In this document: positions 10,247 through 19,537 of the stretch, piece after piece | How the letters are laid out: every line of letters begins with the position of its first letter | Numbering within the stretch: position 1 is the stretch's first letter | The notes under the pieces: model-generated | Seen by the model: only the letters and a program-made list of their open reading frames with translations | Told to the model about the DNA's origin: nothing | The model's database searches: none | Program-made: the position numbers and the translations under genes | Assembly (NCBI GenBank): GCA_030447305.1 | Contig: JAUJPC010000006.1 | Coordinates: 80,400 to 144,399, forward strand | DNA from: Actinomycetota bacterium | Lineage (GTDB): Bacteria > Actinomycetota > CADDZG01 > JAHWKV01 | Length of the DNA: 64,000 bases | Reading direction: 5' to 3'

Positions 10247-10449
10247 TTAGGGAGGCGACTCCTAGCTTCTTGCGCTTCCAGCTGCTCGAACAGACTGGTG
10301 ATCCCCAGAAGGATCAATGAGTTGCCTGCCGGTGTGCTGGCTAACCTTTTCCAGGCGTGCCTGCAGCTGAGGCAGTAAGTTCGCAAGACCGACCAGGCGA
10401 GCTCGCCTAGGAATTAGCCGGCGCTGTTGATGAGGCCAACACCTCAGCT

Positions 10450-11406
10450 TTAACCGGTTTTGAACTCTGCCCATAGAGGCCGGTGATCGGACAAGTAGTA
10501 ACGAGTGAAGGCCTTGAAGTCCTTCTCGCCCCTGTCCTCCCATAAATCGGCGAACACCGCCCCGTCGAAATCGAATACACCTGACCTGACGAAGTCCTTC
10601 TGGGTCTCGCCCGGGAAGAAGGCAACTTGGTCGTAATGGTTGTCGGACGCGATGGCCGAGGCGACCTGAGTCGAGTGCTTGGGAATATGCAGTCCCCGCT
10701 TCGTCAAGGCCTCGAACACGCGGTCGCCCGGCTGAGCTTTGGGAAGGTTCAAGTCGCCCAGCACCACAATGTCTTTGGTGAAGGCGTTGCTGCTCCCGCG
10801 CCGCAGATCGGTCCACCTGGCTATGGCGTAGGTCTCTAACGTCCGCCGGTCCATCGACGGTTGGTCGTCGCCTCCGAAATATGAGTGGCAGTTGACTAGC
10901 GAGAAGACGAACGAACCCCTCGTAAACGTGCATAGATAGGGATTGCGGTCGAAGGCGGTGAATACGTGATCAACTCCGGTCAGCTTGACGTGGCGGAGTT
11001 CGCTCGGCGGAAATGCCACTTCTCCGATCTCCTCTGACAGGATCGCCTTCATCGAGTCATAGATAAAGGCCAGCCGCTCGTCATTTCCGGATGAGTCGGA
11101 GAAGACCATGCGGTAGCTGCGGGGCAGCTGCGACTGGATCGCCCGGATGCCCTCGATGTTGTCGTGGACCTCCTGCACCGCCACCACGTCGAACCATGAG
11201 CAGATCTCGGCGATCAGCCGATAGGCCTTTGGGGTGCGGTCTTGCAGGCCTAAGTTAGCGATGTTCCAGGTCGCTAGGAGCAAGTTATTTTCCCGCTTGT
11301 CGGGGATAGCCCTGCCCGGCTTATCCCGCTCATAGTCGCGCAGCGCTTGTAGCTCCTTACCGACATTGATCTGGTAAGAGAACCTAGGTTTTGGGAACGG
11401 AGGCAT
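10450..11406 (-). CDS. Endonuclease/exonuclease/phosphatase family protein
   Basis: A 318-residue protein of the EEP fold (DNase I / exonuclease III / sphingomyelinase superfamily). Motifs in order: ATWNIANLG (metal-site Asn), VVAVQEVHD (catalytic Glu), VNCHSYFGG, VLGDLNLP (the GDxN pair), and the C-terminal YYLSDHRPLW with the SDH catalytic His. All expected catalytic residues are present, so it is probably active as a nuclease or phosphoesterase; the substrate cannot be read from sequence. No signal peptide. Start ATG at 11406 is set by an AGGAG 8 bases upstream; a TTG one codon earlier is less likely. It converges on the zinc-ribbon gene, about 200 bp between stops, and lies inside the island between the first two attachment-like sites. 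Confidence 0.9.
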   Translation of the reverse strand: MPPFPKPRFSYQINVGKELQALRDYERDKPGRAIPDKRENNLLLATWNIANLGLQDRTPKAYRLIAEICSWFDVVAVQEVHDNIEGIRAIQSQLPRSYRMVFSDSSGNDERLAFIYDSMKAILSEEIGEVAFPPSELRHVKLTGVDHVFTAFDRNPYLCTFTRGSFVFSLVNCHSYFGGDDQPSMDRRTLETYAIARWTDLRRGSSNAFTKDIVVLGDLNLPKAQPGDRVFEALTKRGLHIPKHSTQVASAIASDNHYDQVAFFPGETQKDFVRSGVFDFDGAVFADLWEDRGEKDFKAFTRYYLSDHRPLWAEFKTG

Positions 11407-11738
11407 CAATCAGGCTCCTTTTGAGAAGCCGGCTAATCGGTGCTCCTTAGCCCACAGCCGGCTTGAGGGACGGCTTTCCAGTCCGGCCGGAACACGTCCT
11501 TTCCCTGTTCGTGACCCGTCATGCGCTCGTCCAAGAATTATCAACTTCCAACGAGCCAGGTTCCATCGGCTTGACGATGAAACACGTCGAAGCTTATATC
11601 GGCGACAGCGATTCAGCTGCGGCCCCTGGTTACCTAAGTTTCTTGTGGCCGGTTAGTTAAGACCTTTAGTACGGTCAATGGTTCACCAGCGACCTAACCC
11701 ACTATGGGCATGGGCACTCACCCCGTCGACGGGGATCT

Positions 11739-12011
11739 CTAGGTTCGAGCTAGGGCCGTCAACCGGACCCTGGCCTTGTCTCCTAGGAAACCCGCGGATA
11801 CCGGCACTTCGACATGCGCCACCCATGACGTTGGGTCTTCAGGTTGCTCATCCTTCAGCGGCTGTCCGGTCGGTGCATATTTCTCCAGAGTGTCCTTAAT
11901 CTTAGTGAAGATCTCCTTTTCCTGATGTAGTGAGATGATCCGCAGGTGGAACACGAAGCGCATTGGCTTTTTCGGGTCGGAGGCCTGCTTCTTCCACAAG
12001 AACGTGGTCAC
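11739..12011 (-). CDS. Small hypothetical protein
   Basis: A 90-residue frame with no recognised family. The composition is protein-like: a hydrophobic strand RFVFHLRIISL, a charged helix EKEIFTKIKDTLEKY and the segment WVAHVEVPVSAGFLG. The GTG start has no good ribosome site. The same frame continues upstream across a single TGA (~12040) into a plausible protein tail (CPVQSEENDPDKKDP) belonging to the repeated segment at 12.07 kb. It may therefore be the C-terminal part of a longer gene split by a nonsense codon, rather than a separate gene. Confidence 0.4.
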   Translation of the reverse strand: MTTFLWKKQASDPKKPMRFVFHLRIISLHQEKEIFTKIKDTLEKYAPTGQPLKDEQPEDPTSWVAHVEVPVSAGFLGDKARVRLTALART

Positions 12012-12068
12012 CAGCGGACTGGACGGTCCGCAGAAGTCTCCTCCTCACTGGGCCGGATCTTTCTTGTC

Positions 12069-12246
12069 AGGGTCATTCTCCTCCGATTGCACCGGGCAGC
12101 AATGGGAAGCCAGACGCTCTGCCATCACAACTGGCAAGCCACGCACGGACATCCGCACCTCCGCCTGCCAGACGACGTCGTCCTTCGGACTAAGAACCTT
12201 GGAGGGTGGTCAACCAGGTCGGCAGTTACCTTCACGTCCCCGAACA
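12069..12246 (-). repeat. ~178 bp repeat, copy A (coding remnant)
   Basis: Shares roughly 90 percent identity by eye with 42066-42242. Read on the minus strand, both begin FGDVKVTADLV and end near CPVQ and SEEN; copy A has at least one frameshift relative to copy B. The shared block ends abruptly on both sides, so it looks like part of a gene carried by two related elements. Family not recognised. Confidence 0.6.
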
Positions 12247-12763
12247 TGACGACCGAACCCGCTACCTCGAAGCTAAAGCACCCAAGAACTACGCGGGAAC
12301 CTGCCCAATCACCAAGGCCTGGGGCAAGCACTTCGTTGCCCTGGCGATACGACCGCAACGACCATCTGTTGGACGCCTGTTGCGTGTGGGCCTTCTCCAG
12401 CCTCACCAAATCACTTGAGGCCGGTCCTATTACGACCCTCTTCGGGCTTGTGGAAAGACCAACAACCAGGCGCTTAGACAATTGGCTAACCCCATGGGTT
12501 GGGATCCTGCACGGGTGCCTTCGACAGGGTCAGATGTATCCAGAGGACATTGCGTGGCCTGCGCAGAAGACGAGGCCGCCTGACAGTTAAGGCGTGGGAT
12601 ATCTAGTCCAACCGTAACGGCTCGGCCAGCGATTAATGGCACGAAAATAGAAGGAATTTTCCTTGGTCGAGGGCTGAGGCAGCTCACACGAGCCGGGCTT
12701 CACAACCGCCCTGCGCAATGGAAGACTTGCGCAGGAAGAACAGGTCACCGAGGGAGTTTACAT
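12247..12763. other. Spacer upstream of the patatin-like gene
   Basis: No supported gene; short overlapping frames only. A GGGAG ribosome site for the next gene lies at the right end. Confidence 0.4.
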
Positions 12764-15700
12764 TTGACTCAGCTGAGGCTTGCGTTGGCGATGCGGGGCG
12801 GCGTTAGCCTTGCGGTTTGGATGGGCGGGGCGTGTGCCGAGATAGAAGCGTTGCGAAGGGCGCGGCCCACCGAAGAGCAGGAGCCGCTTGATCGAAAGCC
12901 CGCTGATGCAGTTTGGGTTGGCCCTGCCGTTGCGGCGGGCGAGTTCTGGGGGCCGCTACTAGAAGTTGCCCATTTCAATCAGGTCCAAGTGGACGTGCTC
13001 GCTGGCACGAGTGCGGGTGGGCTGAACAGCGTTCTGCTCGCAACCTCGCTAAAATACGGCGTCGAGTTCGGCGCCTACCGTGAGCTCTGGCTTGAGCTCG
13101 CCGACCTGCGCCAACTACTCCGTGGAACCAATGAGCGCGACCCTCAATCCCTATTGCGCGGGGACGAGCACTTTCTGAAGACGCTTACGACCGCGCTGAG
13201 AGAACAACTCTCGGATCGGTCCCCAAACAACAGCTACCTCGACGTTTCCCTCACGGCCACCGTCCTTGACCCCATGGGTGTGCAGTCGATCGACGACCTC
13301 GGAACACCAGTGCTTGAGCCGTCGCATCGAGCCAACTTTAGGTTCCGGTCCAACTACGGCACGACTGACTTCGTCAAAGCGGCCGTCTCTTCCGCCGAGG
13401 CCGTTTCTAAACAACAGTCAGAACTCAACTCCGGTATCGCTGAGAAATTAGCGCTGGCCTCGCGTTCTACATCGTCATTTCCGGGTGCCTTCGAGCCAGC
13501 GCTTATCAAGATTCAGCGTCCAGCGGATGTTGACCAGTCCGCTCAACTCGGGAAACGTTCGGGGCCCGAGCAAGGGGCGACAAACCTATTCGGACAATTC
13601 AGCGACGCCCGCCGGACGGAATACCGGGTTATCGACGGAGGCGTCCTGGACAACATCCCAGTTGGCCGTGCGATCCATGCAGTGGCTGGCTCCCCCGCCA
13701 GCTCGGCGACTCACCGCTACCTCCTCTACCTAGACCCCAGCCCTCGCACGGCTGGCTACGCAGAAAAGGCGGAGACGGACTTCATTGCGACGCTCTCAGG
13801 TGCCAGTGGCGCAAGGGGCACTGCGGAGTCGGTGCTCGATGATTTGGCGGAGCTCCGTCGGCACAACGATATGGCGCAGCGTTATCGGGCCATGCAACGG
13901 ATGATCAGCGCAACGCTGCCACCGCAACTAACCCTGTCAGAGGAGGTCATCGCCGCGGCGAATGAGCAACGAGCAACGCTTACAGCTAGACGGATCCGCG
14001 CATTGCTTGAGGATCCCGTATCCGCATTGGGCGAGGACCCTTTCGTCGACACGCTACAAACCACGCCGCTCCTGGCGTCTCGAGGACGTGGTGCGCCGAA
14101 CGCTCAGACGCCATTCGCCATGCGGCTAAGTCAGGATGAGCTCGACGGATTCGAGGAAGAACTCAGAATACGGCTTAAGGAGAGGTTGCCCGCAACACTC
14201 GGCAAGCCTCGGGAAGCGGCTGCACTCCTTGGACCTCAAACTCTAACCAGAACAGCCCTCGCGCTACTCGAAGTCGCACACGATGACGAGCTCCGGGGGA
14301 CCGAACGAGGAATTTTCAAGAAGCGTCTCTACGACGTGCACGTCACCGCCTCGCTGCTTGCCCACATTGCTGAGCTCTTTTGGCCGGTACACGCCTCCTC
14401 CTCCCCGCCGCCTGGGAAAGACGGGTGGACATCGTGGATCATGGCGGCTCTCCACGAGCAACACGAGCTGCTCCAGCAAATGGGCGAGCTTACGCCCGAG
14501 CCTCAGGATAAATGGGCGTCATACAAGTGGCTTTATAAAGAGGTCGTTCGCTGTCGCGGACTCAGCCAGCGGCTGGTGAATCCTAGAAATGCCCTCCAGG
14601 CGCTGTTGTGGGATGAGCTAGTGGCGGTAGGTAGGATGCTGGGTAAGGAAGCGGTGAGTGACTCTGCGGCACCACTGCGACCAAAATTGGAGGCCGTCGC
14701 CTCGTCCAGATTTTCGTCTCCGAAGGTTGGACGCGTGCTAATCGCCTATGAGATGGCGACGCAACCGTTGCAGACCATAAGCCCACGTCCGCCACTTCCG
14801 ATGAACTTCATGCGCGTGTCGAGCGCGCAGCGTAGCCCCGCCGCTGACGGGTTTTTCGGTAGCCGGTTAACGCAGGAGTCCAAGCTGGCTGGCAATGACG
14901 TGATGAACTTCGCAGCCTTCTACAAACGCTCTTGGCGGGCCAACGACTGGATGTGGGGGCGACTTGATGCTGCTGCAGCGCTCGTCAGTCTGCTCCTGCG
15001 CCCCGGGATCATGCGCGAACACTGGGGGAGTGCGGACATCGAGACCCTCCTCGGACATTTCAAGGCCGCCGTCACAACCATCGGAAACGGTTCGCCCTTC
15101 ATGGACCAGCACATTGACACCGACGCTTGGGCCAAGGAACTTGAAAGGTTGTGGGCAAGCAACTTGGTGGGGATCCGAAAAGAACTTACGGAGCTTCTGG
15201 GACCGCGTGGCTCGACTCAGCGTCTCGATAAACTTTTGGCGACGCTCATGGAGCGGCGCCAGCTGGAGCTTCTCTGTGGGGAGCTACCCTCCGTAATCCG
15301 AGCCGCAGCCGCTGACCAACTTGGAGTTGCCAATGCTGCACTTGCAGAGGCGACCCGGAGGGAATCCCTGATCGTCCCAACCACTCTTTCGGGGGTCAAT
15401 GCGGAACAACATGTTGCCACGCCTGGGAAGCTGCGGTCGCTATGCCGCAACGACTATCGGGTGGGTTCCGAGAGGCTCAAGGATGACATTGGGCGAGCCG
15501 ACTTCACGGAACTGATGGCGCATTTGCTCGTCGTCGCGTGGAAAGCCGTCCGTGCTTCAGTTCAGATTCCCGCATTTCTCCGCCCAGTCGGGATTGCGCT
15601 TAACGCGATTCGCGCGGCGGCGGTGGGAGTTGTACGGGCCCCACGATGGGCGCTCGTGGGCTTACCGCTGGGCGTAGTACTGTTTCTGTGGGTGGCCATC

Positions 15701-16417
15701 GACGGACGATCCGTCTTCGGGGTCCTCGATCGAACGACGGCGATCGCTGCGCTCGTCGGAATCTTTATCACCGTCGGCTTGCCCGTGATGCAGTCGTCAC
15801 GGCTACGGCTCGTAGCGACGGTCGCGATGCTTGCAGCTGGGGGAACATTGGGTTTACACCTTTGGGAACGGCAAGGGCTGCTGGCCGAAGAGTTCCGCGG
15901 CGTTAATTTATTCGAAGGCAAAGAGATCGTGCCGGTCGAAGCCCTATGGTGGTCAGCGGCTGGGATTACCGGGGGAGCCGCTGCACTAGCAGCATATAGA
16001 GGGATGGCGTTGTTGTCCGCCCGTCGCCGCCTCGGCTTATCGGAGGCCAGGAACTCGAATGAAACACCTTCACATTTAGGGACGCCATTGTTCATTGCCG
16101 CAACCACAGGAGTACTGCTGCTCCTCAGCTGGCGCTCCGATGCTGTAAAGAGTTGGATCAACAACCTCGCCTTCGAGGCCGTATTGGTAGCTTCCCTAGT
16201 TGCCGTAGTCACAGCGTCACTCGCCGTGTCCGTAGCTCTTTATGTTGCGTGGCGCCTCCACCGCTCTACGTATGTCTCCGTACTGGTCGGGACATTCATG
16301 TTTGTAGCGGTTATGCGCTGGCCGCTGAAACTGCCCGAACTAGCCACCCTAGTTGCAGTGGCAATTGCATCCATTGTCCTACCAGTCCTGCAATCACGAC
16401 GACAGCCTCAGCGCTAA
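12764..16417 (+). CDS. Giant patatin-like protein with C-terminal membrane segments
   Basis: A 1217-residue protein. The N-terminal ~330 residues are a patatin-like lipid acyl hydrolase domain: glycine-rich oxyanion loop (MRGGVSLAVWMGG, 10-22), nucleophile Ser83 in the GTSAGG elbow, and catalytic Asp291 in IDGGVLDNIP. Together these form the Ser-Asp dyad of phospholipase A-type enzymes. The middle ~600 residues are helical and match the general plan of actinobacterial patatin-like proteins with a DUF3376-type extension. From about residue 960 to the end there are roughly seven to eight hydrophobic segments (for example WALVGLPLGVVLFLWVA and VLVASLVAVVTASLAVSVALYVAW), so the enzyme is probably anchored in the cytoplasmic membrane with the hydrolase inside. 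TTG start supported by GGGAG. It stands alone. Lipid hydrolysis is likely; a role in defence or lipid turnover is open. Confidence 0.85.
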   Translation: MTQLRLALAMRGGVSLAVWMGGACAEIEALRRARPTEEQEPLDRKPADAVWVGPAVAAGEFWGPLLEVAHFNQVQVDVLAGTSAGGLNSVLLATSLKYGVEFGAYRELWLELADLRQLLRGTNERDPQSLLRGDEHFLKTLTTALREQLSDRSPNNSYLDVSLTATVLDPMGVQSIDDLGTPVLEPSHRANFRFRSNYGTTDFVKAAVSSAEAVSKQQSELNSGIAEKLALASRSTSSFPGAFEPALIKIQRPADVDQSAQLGKRSGPEQGATNLFGQFSDARRTEYRVIDGGVLDNIPVGRAIHAVAGSPASSATHRYLLYLDPSPRTAGYAEKAETDFIATLSGASGARGTAESVLDDLAELRRHNDMAQRYRAMQRMISATLPPQLTLSEEVIAAANEQRATLTARRIRALLEDPVSALGEDPFVDTLQTTPLLASRGRGAPNAQTPFAMRLSQDELDGFEEELRIRLKERLPATLGKPREAAALLGPQTLTRTALALLEVAHDDELRGTERGIFKKRLYDVHVTASLLAHIAELFWPVHASSSPPPGKDGWTSWIMAALHEQHELLQQMGELTPEPQDKWASYKWLYKEVVRCRGLSQRLVNPRNALQALLWDELVAVGRMLGKEAVSDSAAPLRPKLEAVASSRFSSPKVGRVLIAYEMATQPLQTISPRPPLPMNFMRVSSAQRSPAADGFFGSRLTQESKLAGNDVMNFAAFYKRSWRANDWMWGRLDAAAALVSLLLRPGIMREHWGSADIETLLGHFKAAVTTIGNGSPFMDQHIDTDAWAKELERLWASNLVGIRKELTELLGPRGSTQRLDKLLATLMERRQLELLCGELPSVIRAAAADQLGVANAALAEATRRESLIVPTTLSGVNAEQHVATPGKLRSLCRNDYRVGSERLKDDIGRADFTELMAHLLVVAWKAVRASVQIPAFLRPVGIALNAIRAAAVGVVRAPRWALVGLPLGVVLFLWVAIDGRSVFGVLDRTTAIAALVGIFITVGLPVMQSSRLRLVATVAMLAAGGTLGLHLWERQGLLAEEFRGVNLFEGKEIVPVEALWWSAAGITGGAAALAAYRGMALLSARRRLGLSEARNSNETPSHLGTPLFIAATTGVLLLLSWRSDAVKSWINNLAFEAVLVASLVAVVTASLAVSVALYVAWRLHRSTYVSVLVGTFMFVAVMRWPLKLPELATLVAVAIASIVLPVLQSRRQPQR

Positions 16418-16559
16418 GCAATTGAAGGCATGTGCGCCCTGCGGAGGTAACCATTTGTGGTCGTAGAGGCAGTTACGAGCCAGATCTTGGGGCGGCGTCA
16501 TAAGTAACCACCCTGGGGTGCACTAATCCGTACCTTTCATGCCGCCGCTTTCAATCGAG
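16418..16559. other. Short spacer between patatin gene and IS copy 1
   Basis: No gene or clear terminator hairpin seen. Confidence 0.3.
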
Positions 16560-17703
16560 CCCGTAGGGTTCAAGAATTCAGCCGTCATGCTGCGACGTCC
16601 TCGAGGGAGTACTCGTGGAGCAATCCGCCGAGACGATGCCGGCGCCCGGACAGTTTCGTATCGATTTGTGAACGGTCGTCGGGACGCTCCCGGGTTAGGG
16701 CCGCCGAAGGCCGAGGCTCCGGTGCGGCCGCTGATGGTTGTAATGGTCGATGAACTCCTAAAGCACGCGCACCAGGTGTCGGCGTTCCCAGATCAGGATC
16801 CAGTCCAAGCACTCATTCCTAACCGTCCTGATCCATCGCTGCGTAGGCGTTGGCGTTGGGAGCTTTGGAACGGGGTCCGGATGACTTTGGTTCTCACCGC
16901 GGAAAAGACTTCATCGAAAAGGCGAGAGAACTTCTTGTCGCGGTAATGAATCAGGTACCGAAACCGGAGATTGTCCTCTCCGGCGGCCATCGAGAACTCC
17001 CGAGCTTGCTAGGCAATCCAAGCGCCGTTGGGGCGATCGGTGACGCCGCCGAGGAGGACTCGCCGGGAAGCGAGTTGGATGAAGAACAACACGTACAGCG
17101 GCTTTAGCCGCAGCCTCTCCACCGTAAAGAAGTCGCAGGCTACGATCCCTGAGGCCTGCGCTTCGAGGAATTGGCGCCAGCTCAATGATGCGCTACGTGA
17201 GCCGGGCCGAGACCATGCCGATGAGAATGGTGCGGATGCTGGTGGCCGAAACTCGGTACCGAAGCTTGGCGAGCTCTCCTTGGATCCGGCGGTATCGCCA
17301 CCTCGGATTCTCTCGAGCCAGGAAAGGATGAGTTCGACGATTTCTTATCCAACGGGGGCGCCCGGCGTGACCCTGCGAACAGGTCCATTTCCTCGCCACG
17401 ATCCGCCGGTGACAACGCATGATGGTCTGTGGAGTGACGAGGTAGACGTGCCAAAGCCGGCGGGGGAGCAGGGAGCTCAGGGCGGAGAGCACCGGTCGGT
17501 CGGGCTGACAGAACTTCGGTCGTTTGACCTGTCGGCTGAGGATCGCAAGTTGGTGTCGCAGGATCGCTATCTCAACGTCCTTGGTCGTCTCATTTCGCAG
17601 ACGGCCGAGAAGGATTCGCAGAAGCGCGCATCATCATGTAAAGAAATGAAAGGGCCATGCTGGCGATTATCGCTGTCAACCCAATTTTTGAACCCTACGG
17701 GGC
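16560..17703 (-). mobile_element. Decayed insertion sequence, copy 1 (type A ends)
   Basis: About 1.14 kb bounded by inverted ends: CCCGTAGGGTTCAAGAATT at 16560 and the inverted form TTTTTGAACCCTACGG near 17686-17702. On the minus strand it encodes fragments of a DDE integrase-core transposase in several frames: EIAILRHQLAILSRQVKRP, then RENPRWRYRRIQGELAKL, then a YLIHYRDKKFSRLFDEVF block, ending with RHRLGGLLHEY. Frameshifts and stops make it inactive. The architecture (helix-turn-helix part, then rve-type core) resembles IS3/IS481-like transposases; the exact family was not fixed. Confidence 0.7.
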
Positions 17704-17704
17704 G

Positions 17705-18110
17705 CCGGGATTGCGGACATGTTCACCGAGGCCTTTCGGGAAGGTCGACTCACTTATCGCCCGGAGGGCTACAGGCTCACCGGCGGCCACGAGTCCCAGG
17801 GCCGGAGCATCACAAGGTTGGTCTCGTCTCCCGGCTCCAAGGTCTCCTCGGCAGTGGGCGGCTGAAGTTTTCCTCCGGGCTTAAGTTCCGGAGGAGCTTC
17901 AAGACGAGCTAATGCAATTCCGGGACAAAGGTGAAGTGGTCCCGCCATTCCACCTTCGAGGCCCGCTCGGGAGCCCACGACGACCTCGTGATCGCGCTTG
18001 GTCTCTCGGTCTGGCGGAGCCATACCCGATCCGATCCGAGGCTTCTCGTCGACGATCCCCGTCGCCGGGTCGAGTGGCGGGACGGGTTTGACGCGGGACC
18101 CTCTCCGAGG
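17705..18110 (+). pseudogene. Phage terminase-like large subunit, C-terminal remnant
   Basis: Reading across two frames gives pieces typical of the C-terminal nuclease domain of phage terminases: LTGGHES, then GLVSRLQGLLGSGRLKF, then ELQDELMQFRDKGE, then EARSGAHDDLVIALGLSVW, where HDDLV holds the usual late catalytic aspartates. No start and no ATPase domain are present; the left side is cut by IS copy 1. This is a relic of a prophage or phage-derived element, with at least two frameshifts. Assignment by motif only. Confidence 0.5.
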
Positions 18111-18208
18111 CAAGAGGGGTTTTAGCTCTAAATCGGCCGCTAGTCGCACGAATAGACTTAAGCTCGCGAAAGGTGGTATTGCCAGGAGCTAACAGTGTTC
18201 GGTATTGG

Positions 18209-19051
18209 ATGAACAGTACTTCCGCCGAGGACCACCCGTTCCGAAACCTCTTTAATTGGTTAAAGGACCGACTTTGGCAGATATCCATACTACTCGGGGG
18301 CCTGGGGATTGCCATAATCCCCTCTCCATTCGCACAGGAAGGAGACTGGAGGCGAGATTTGTCATGGGCAGTCTCCATAATCGCTCTGTGCCTCGGCACG
18401 TTTGGTTCTTGGAGAGCTGTCCCCAGGTTAGGAAGACTCAAAGCGCAACTTCTCGAATCGGAGAACCGCGCAGCGGAGTTGAATAGGGAACTACAACAGG
18501 AGAAGGCTGACTATATCGATGCCTTTCAAAGCAACTTGGCTGCGTTCGCTAGTCACACCTTGGGATTTACGGACCGTGATCGGATCAGCGTCTTCCGCCA
18601 CTATGACGCTCCGAAAGGCGGTGTATTTGTGAGGATCGGCCGGTTCTCGATGAATCACGAATACAACAAGCCAGGGAGAAGTGTTTACCCAGACGTCGGA
18701 GGCTGTCTCGGGCTAGCCTGGAAAGACGGGACATGCTTCATTCCCGCTCTCTCTGATCCCGAGACGGACCATCGGCAATGGGTGCAAGACATGCTGCGTT
18801 ATGGGATCCCAGAGCAGGTTTCTAGCACCCTGACGATGAAAAGTCGATCCTATTTCGGGATTGCAATTGCCGACCCAAAGGGCACCGCGCGCATAGCGGT
18901 ATTGCTTTACGAAAGCATCGATCCGAATCGTTTTGATCCGGAGGCCCTGACGCACTATAGCGAGTTCCAGGGCAAGACCATCGCTCAATTCATTGAATCG
19001 AAGAAGTTGGAAGAGCCGAACCCCATCGAGATAGCTAAGGAGGGATGGTAA
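18209..19051 (+). CDS. Membrane protein with coiled coil and GAF-like domain
   Basis: A 280-residue protein. Two hydrophobic segments near the N-terminus (WQISILLGGLGIAIIP and LSWAVSIIALCLGTFG) form a hairpin in the membrane. A ~35-residue coiled coil follows (LKAQLLESENRAAELNRELQ). The C-terminal ~160 residues look like a cytoplasmic GAF-type sensor fold (FTDRDRISVFRHYDA, then GCLGLAWKDGTCF, then SYFGIAIADPKGTARIAVLLYES). The stop TAA is directly followed by the ATG of the Panacea gene, so the two are almost certainly translated together. Membrane effectors paired with a Panacea antitoxin are known from the PanAT toxin-antitoxin family, so this may be the toxin or sensor-effector; that is inference. 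ATG 18209 chosen; a GTG at 18173 would add 12 residues, and neither has a good ribosome site. Confidence 0.75.
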   Translation: MNSTSAEDHPFRNLFNWLKDRLWQISILLGGLGIAIIPSPFAQEGDWRRDLSWAVSIIALCLGTFGSWRAVPRLGRLKAQLLESENRAAELNRELQQEKADYIDAFQSNLAAFASHTLGFTDRDRISVFRHYDAPKGGVFVRIGRFSMNHEYNKPGRSVYPDVGGCLGLAWKDGTCFIPALSDPETDHRQWVQDMLRYGIPEQVSSTLTMKSRSYFGIAIADPKGTARIAVLLYESIDPNRFDPEALTHYSEFQGKTIAQFIESKKLEEPNPIEIAKEGW

Positions 19052-19537
19052 ATGGCTTCTCTTCGCGATGTCATGGTTTACCTTGCGTTGCATTACCCAC
19101 ACCCCCATGAGCTTTCAAACGGCAGGCTTACCAAGATGGTCTACTTGGGAGACTGGAAGTCGGCAGTTCAACGAGGCTCTCAACTAACCCCCGTGCACTG
19201 GTACTTCGACCACTTCGGCCCCTATGTCCACGACATCATTGAGACCGCCAACGCGGATCCAGTTTTCGAGGTCTCGCCAACACTGAACGCCTACGGCGAC
19301 ACAAAGAGGCTAATTAGCGTGCGGCCAGATGCACGCCACGAAGCGCTCACTAAAGAAGATGAGGACATTCTGGACTTCGTCATTTCAAACACTTCGGCGA
19401 GGTATTGGAAAGAGTTCATTCAGCTTGTGTACTCCACCTACCCGATCATGTCGCAGCCCAAATACTCCTGGTTGGACCTTGGCACTTTGGCGAGTCGGTA
19501 TCGGGAGGAGCGAGAGACCTACCTCTCTTCGACCTGA
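19052..19537 (+). CDS. Panacea-domain (SocA-like, DUF4065-type) protein
   Basis: A 161-residue protein with the Panacea/DUF4065 pattern: an N-terminal helix (DVMVYLALHY), GRLTKMVYLGDWKSAVQRG, then LTPVHWYFDHFGPYVHDI, where the WYFxxxGPY part is diagnostic. The C-terminal helices (DILDFVISNTSARYWKEFIQLVYSTYPIM) complete the fold. The domain occurs in the SocA proteolytic adaptor and serves as a broad antitoxin module in many toxin-antitoxin pairs. Its start abuts the stop of the preceding membrane gene with no gap, so it is the likely neutralising partner. Length is normal for the family and no residues look missing. An antitoxin role is inferred from family and arrangement, not shown. Confidence 0.8.
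   Translation: MASLRDVMVYLALHYPHPHELSNGRLTKMVYLGDWKSAVQRGSQLTPVHWYFDHFGPYVHDIIETANADPVFEVSPTLNAYGDTKRLISVRPDARHEALTKEDEDILDFVISNTSARYWKEFIQLVYSTYPIMSQPKYSWLDLGTLASRYREERETYLSST

Noticed and set aside
12125..12481. 118-residue minus-strand frame as an intact gene
   Set aside because: It contains repeat copy A but loses the shared reading frame partway; kept only as a repeat/remnant.
15562..16212. 216-residue minus-strand frame
   Set aside because: Antisense to the membrane part of the patatin-like protein; low-complexity and without a start signal.
17028..17912. 294-residue plus-strand frame across IS copy 1
   Set aside because: Runs antisense through a decayed transposase; only its last ~30 residues overlap the terminase relic by chance of frame.
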